This document shows, in pieces, positions 1 to 6,000 of a stretch of DNA of 6,987 bases. The position numbers were made by a program, and so were the translations under genes. Each line of letters begins with the position of its first letter. Position 1 is the first letter of the stretch. The stretch is from Thermoplasmata archaeon (lineage in GTDB: Archaea > Thermoplasmatota > Thermoplasmata > JAGHBH01). The stretch is taken from NCBI GenBank assembly GCA_030673205.1, contig DAOVJP010000070.1:1-6987 (forward strand), written 5' to 3'. The notes below the pieces were generated by a model. The model had not been told where the DNA came from. It did not search any database and was given only the letters and a program-made list of their open reading frames with translations.

Positions 1-3000
1 ATGCACAGATCAACGACCTACAGCTCAACTTCTCCAACCCCAACGCTGGCCTCCTTACAAACCTCTCATTCGACAGGATATGGGTGGAGGCCACGGTCAA
101 CCAGACCATACAGATCGATTATATCCGGGTGAACATCACCCCGGTGCTCGCCATGGGGCTGAGCCTGGAGGGATGGACGAACCTCACCGCGATAAACACC
201 TACCTGGACATAGAGCCTTTCCTGACCACCGGAAAGACCCAGAAGGCATTGTTCATGGACGACAACTCCTCCGCACACCTATACGGCTCCACCATGGCAG
301 CGGGGAACGAGACCCCGCCCATATGGATGCCCTTCGACAACCCCGACCCTGTGGCAGAGATACACCACTGGGTCACCGTGAGCGTGATGGACGAGGCAGG
401 CTATGGTGTCAACAACACATGGATAACGCCGTTGTACGGCTCCGACGACATGGGGGACACTCTGGTCAACCATGTCTACACCACCAACAGCCTGACCGGC
501 CGACCCGCCGTGGTGGCATATCTGAACAACACGCGCCCCGACCCTGCGTATAACATCGTCCAGGGCACATTCAACAAGACCGGCCTCTACACTACACCCA
601 CCGATCCCTCTCTGGTCAACATCACCATCCCTCTGCTCACCGACATAATAGGGATGAGCGGCTTCGGCAGGTTCCCCAACGGCAACTTCGTGGGCCACTA
701 CACGCTCAAACTCAATCATTCAGGGAACGGAGATCCGGTCGTCTACACCAACGTCACATTCCCCGGCTATCCTGCCGGAATGTCCGAGGCCGCCGTGAAC
801 TCCACCACCGAAAAACACACCCCGGTGATCATATCCGGTCTCCCACTCATGGACCTGGAGATAGGGGCGGCCAACATAACCTTCGCTCCCACGCATCCCG
901 TAGATGGTGATGATGTGGATGTCACCGCCCGCATATACAACCTTGGCGATAGGGCTGTGCCAGCAGGAACGGTTGTCAGTTTCATCGACATGGACACCAT
1001 GGAAGTTGTGGGCAACTGCACCCTACTCGCGCTGGACGCCACCGGAAGCGATTTCGAGGACGCCACCGTGACATGGACGAACCTCGCTTCGGGCATGCAC
1101 AATATCAAGATCGTGGTGGATCCGGACAACATTATATGGGAGGGTGACGAGGAGAACAACGAAGCCACCGCACAGATCGGCGTGAACGTTACCAAAGATC
1201 TCTCACTGACCCTAGACATTACCCCGAATGATCATATCGTCTCGGGGGAGCAGGTGAGCATCTTTGTGAATGTGACCCTGGTGGGTGGAGGCGTTCCCCT
1301 CCCATGGGTGAACGTGAGCTTCTACGACAATGGCGCGTGGCTCCACAACGAGACCATATCTATCCTTCCCAATGGTCTCTATTCGATACCTGCCGTGCCC
1401 TGGACGCCCACTGGACGTGGGATGCACCAGCTTATAGTGATAGTGGATGGCAACTACACGATAGCGGAGAGCAGCGAGGCTAACAACGCGGCCATGGCCA
1501 CGATCATGGTGTACGAGGCACCCGTGGACCTTATCATAGACGGCTCCAACAGCCCCTATGTCATAGAATCGTGGGAGGAGCTCAGCATCTCCGGCAACGT
1601 GTTTGTTCTCGCCGGCGGCGAGTTCGAACTGAACGGCACACTGAACCTGATCAACGGCGGTTTCTTCAGGATGAAAGGTGGAGAGGTCAGGTCCGAAGGA
1701 GGCGCGCTCACCAGTGGCAACACCAGCTCATTGAGCATGGAAATACTCTCGGGGACAGTATTCCTCAACGAGAGCACCATGCCCACAACCACAGTCTCCG
1801 GTGGCACCTTCACATCCACGAACGCTACATACGCCAGCCTCACATTTACCGGTGGCATAGGAACGCTCACGAACGTCACACCCATGCCCGCAGTATCAGA
1901 CTCAGCCTTCGTGGAGGCATACTGGTATCTCACCGTTCACACGGTGGACGCAGGTGGCACTGACCTGCCCGCTGCGAGTGTGTTCGTGAAGAACCTCGTG
2001 GACAGCACGCTCAACAATACCGGGCTCACCGGAGCGGACGGAACCATAGTGTTCACCCTCCTGGGCACAGAGTGGAACGGCAGCCTGGAAACGTTCTACG
2101 GCAGCTACTCGGTGAGCGGCACATTCAATGCGAACGTTTCCGATGTCAGCAAGAGCGCCATCATGAACTACAACCAATATGTTACCCTCAACTTCTCCAC
2201 AGTGACACCGGATGCATACGTCTACGAAGTCGGATTCGACTATTCCACCTCTCCGGTGGTAGCGGGCCAAGCCATAGACATCTGGGCCATAGTGAACAAC
2301 ACCGGCCCAACGTGGGTGTACGGCTCTCTGACATTCTACATTGGAGGGAACGCGACCACAGGCACCTTTTTGGATAACATAATGGACGTGGCCATATCTC
2401 CTGGTGGCTCCCTCAACCTCAGCATACCATGGGATACCACCGAATGGGAGGGATCATGGAACGTCTACGCAGTCCTGGAGGGCTTGGCTGCGGACCCAAC
2501 CCCGACCAACAATGAGAATAACGAGACCATCACCATAGAAGGGTCAAGGCCCGATTTCGAGGTCCTATCCATAACGTATCCAGATGGCACCACGGGGGTC
2601 ATAGGCAGCAGCGTAACAGTGAGCGTAACAGTGAAGAACAATGGCACATCCGATCTACTCCCAACGGAATATATCTTCATCAGGCTCTACGATGAAAGCG
2701 CCACGGTGGAGATAGGAAAGTTGACGATATACGGACTTGCCGTGGGAGAAGAAGAGGTCCGCAACTTTGCATGGACCCTCACCTCCCCTGTAGGCACCCA
2801 CGATCTCAACGCCACCGCCGATTATCACATGGCTGTGGAGGAGATATATGAGTATAACAACGACTTGATAGACAGCAGTTTCACCGTCCTGGGCAAGGCG
2901 AATCTCACCGTCGACGCCGTGGTCTTCGATATCATGGAGCCCATTGCCGGGGACACCGTGAACATTGCTTTGAACCTCTGGAACCATGGCCAGGCATTGG

Positions 3001-6000
3001 CCGTCGGGACGGTGAACGTAACATTCTGGGATGGTGACCACCTCTTGGGCGGTCTCATCGGCTTCCAGGAGATAGCCCTGAACCTGGCCGTGGGAGCCAG
3101 CGTACCCGTGAACGTCAACTGGCTCACCACTGCAGGGGAGCATACCATAACCGTGCATGTTAATCCAGGACTCATCTTGGAGAGCACCACCGATGACAAC
3201 TCCATTGCGAGCAAGATAATAGTGTATCGGGATTCGCCCTTCGACCTCGTGGTGGAGAACAACGAGGTGGTGTACATCAACTCCAATTACAACCACAACG
3301 GGTATGTGCTGATCAAGGACAACGGCGTGCTGAACATAATAAACGCGGATCTCAACGTGTTGCAATCCTACGATGAGCAGTTCAACATCATAGTGAGGAA
3401 CAACGGCGCCATAAACTTCCTTGACGGAGCCTCGCTGTCCTCCACACACCTGTTACAGATACAACTGGAGGACAACGCCGCTCTCACCGCTGAGGGAGGG
3501 GAGTTCGGAGCGAACATCCATGTCTTCGTATACAAAACAGGTTCCACCGTTCGAGTATCGTTGAAAGATATGGAGATGCACGGTACCTTCGAGAGCGGAA
3601 GCGGAGCAGACACCGACCTTCGCGCTGTGAACACCACGTTCGATGCCCCGATAACATCCTTCGGTGGGGATTCCCAGGGCGTGTTCGACAACTGCATAGT
3701 ATCCTATTTCATCCTGCAGGACACAGCCAACGTGACCATCCGGGTGTGGGTGGAGGTGTATGTGCGGGACATCAACGGAGAACCCATTCCCGGGGCCATC
3801 GTACAACCCAGGAGCTACCTGAATCCCCTAGTGGTCGTGGATGCCATAAGCATAGCCACCGACGCCAATGGCCGTTCTCTCATGGCCCTGAGATCGGACG
3901 AACTGGTGCCGGCTATAGGAGGAGCGGAGAGCACCTACGTTGGCAACTACCATATCAACGTGACCTTCACCGACACGGATGGAGGTACACACTATGCCCA
4001 AACACCTATAGACCCGCCTCTCCCCAAATATAAGGATTCAGTCGCAGGGCCCATACCCTTCGTGCGCACAGTCTCTTTCCGCTTGGAAAAAGTGATGCCA
4101 GACCTGGACCCACCGCTCACCGTGGACAATGCGAGCATTGCAAGATACAACTCCACGGTCATAAGGACAGAGATCACCAACACGGGTATAAGCCCCGCGT
4201 CCAACGTCCTTGTACGGTTCACGGATACCACCACGGGAGAGGTGATATATGAGAACCTCACAGCATATATCGGGATCGATGAGACGGTTTGGATAAACTA
4301 TACCCACCAGTTCACTTCCAACATATTCTCGAACCACACCATAGAGGTGGAGGTGAACCCCACAACGAACAACCCCTACTACCTCAACGAGTCGGACCCA
4401 GGGAACAATCTGAACACCACGATAGTGGAAGTGTTCCCATTGGCAGACCTGGAGCCGGTGGAGGCCGTATTGAAGAGTGGGGACACCACCATCACCATAC
4501 CCCACGAGGGACAGTTCTTCTCCATTCACGTCAAGGTATCCAACGAAGAGGGTGATGGCTCTGCCACGTACGATATCACATGTTACCTCGACGATCTGGG
4601 CAGCGCGCCCCTGGGCACCGTGACAGACAGATACCTGAGCGCAGGTGCCCAAACCAACTTCTTCTCCCTAGCATCCTATGTGTTCCCGGATGGGACCGCA
4701 GGCACGCACACGCTGTATATAGTTGTGGACGAGGACGAAAGCGTCATGGAATATGTAAAAAGCAACAACATACTGGAATTGAGCATAACGGTCATTCGCA
4801 GGGCGGAACTTGAGATAAGCGCGGGAGACATATACGTTGATCAGCGCATCTTCGCAGATGGCGAGGACGTGGAGATAACCGCCACCGTAAGGAACACCGG
4901 TGAGATGGACGCCACGAATGTACAGGTACTATTCTTCATAGACGAGGATGAGAATGGAGAGTACGGCACCACCGATACATATCTCGACACGAAGACCATA
5001 CTCTTGGTTCCAGCGCCAGAGGCCGGACAGACCGAGGGCCAGGGCCTAGTATCCATGATATGGAGGGCGAAGACCAGTTTGCCAACGAACACATATTCCA
5101 TAGGAGTCCAGGTGAACCCGAACGGCAACACCCCCGCCGATGAATATGATATGACGAACAACATGGCCTTCACCGATGTTCAGGTCACCCTTACACGGGA
5201 CATAAGCCTCTCTCCACTTCCGGACGAATTCGACTTTACGACCATTTCCAACAATTCCGCCCTAATATCTGTTCGTATCTATGTGGAAGAGCAAGGGATA
5301 AGTTTCGAGGACGGCGACCACCTGTGGGTCAGGTTCTACGACGACATAGACGAGGATGGCATCGCCGATCCCGAAGAGATGTTCTATGAAGAGGATATGG
5401 CCTCATCGCTCGACGAAATAGCCGCGGGGTACAAGGTCACTGTCACGGCCACATGGCTCGCCCCCGACAGCATCCGCTCCCGTATCCATGACATACTCGT
5501 CACCGTCAACGAAGGTGGGGATGTGAACGAGGTAGATAGCGGAAACAATCTGGCCTGGCGGGCCATGGTTGATCCGCGGCCCGATCTGATACTCGCATCC
5601 CAGGAGTTCCAAGGTGACGTGCTCCCACAGGAGGGCGCCCGATGGCCGTTCAACTTCACCATAATGAACAACGGTACCGGGGCCTTTGCCATGGCGGACA
5701 AGTTCTCCGTGCGTATATGGGATGAGGCGCCTGATGGAACGGTATCGCTCCTGTGGGACAGCACCGATGTGACCACGGAACCCAAGACCAGTTGGGATCT
5801 GGGACCGGGGGATTCGGTCAACCATACTGTTTCGCTCGTGTTGATAGGTGTTGGAAATCATACGATAACCATGGAGGTGGACCCGGCCATAGGGAACGGC
5901 TCCTATGGAGATATATGGGAGTATGACGAGGCAAACAACTTCACATTCATACAGGAGATAGATGCCCCGGACATCTTGGTAACCATGATAGCTCCCGAGC

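Larger units (their letters stand above)
4098..5963 (+). other. Protein region: CARDB domains 6 to 10 (membrane-proximal array)
   Basis: Five CARDB-like domains. CARDB-6, 4098-4439, starts PDLDPPLTVDNAS and ends NESDPGNN. CARDB-7, 4443-4799, starts ADLEPVEAVLK and ends MEYVKSNN; it has C1527. CARDB-8, 4803-5189, starts AELEISAGDIY, has GEDVEITATVRNTG and ends DEYDMTNN. CARDB-9, 5196-5570, starts RDISLSPLP and ends NEVDSGNN; it is the most divergent. CARDB-10, 5580-5963, starts PDLILASQEF, has FNFTIMNNGTG and ends WEYDEANN. The Asn-Asn hallmarks lie at residues 1468, 1588, 1719, 1848 and 1978, a period of 120-131, longer than the 109-114 seen in domains 1-5. Extra length in domains 8 and 9 comes from Asp/Glu-rich loops. 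Confidence 0.82.

Noticed and set aside
1..3. ATG at base 1 as a start codon
   Set aside because: In that frame a stop (tga) appears after about 43 codons, and the frame is not that of the main protein. It is a chance ATG at the window edge.
80..553. 157-codon open frame on the + strand in another frame
   Set aside because: The translation is Arg/His/Pro/Gly-rich with no fold pattern, a typical shifted reading of the main gene. The frame starting at base 3 shows beta-strand alternation and sequons over the same bases.
1527..1898. Pectate-lyase-like enzyme activity for the beta-helix-like region
   Set aside because: No cluster of acidic and basic catalytic residues is visible, and the region is short, Ser/Thr/Gly-rich and full of sequons. 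A structural role fits better.
2655..3449. 264-codon open frame on the - strand
   Set aside because: It lies fully antisense to well-recognised CARDB-4, CARDB-5 and beta-helix-like sequence. Its translation is rich in His, Val and Gly with no domain pattern. Long antisense frames are expected opposite a GC-rich gene with strong third-position bias.
5403..5861. Two overlapping - strand frames (5384-5821 and 5403-5861)
   Set aside because: Two frames open on the same strand over one stretch cannot both be genes, and both are antisense to CARDB-9 and CARDB-10.
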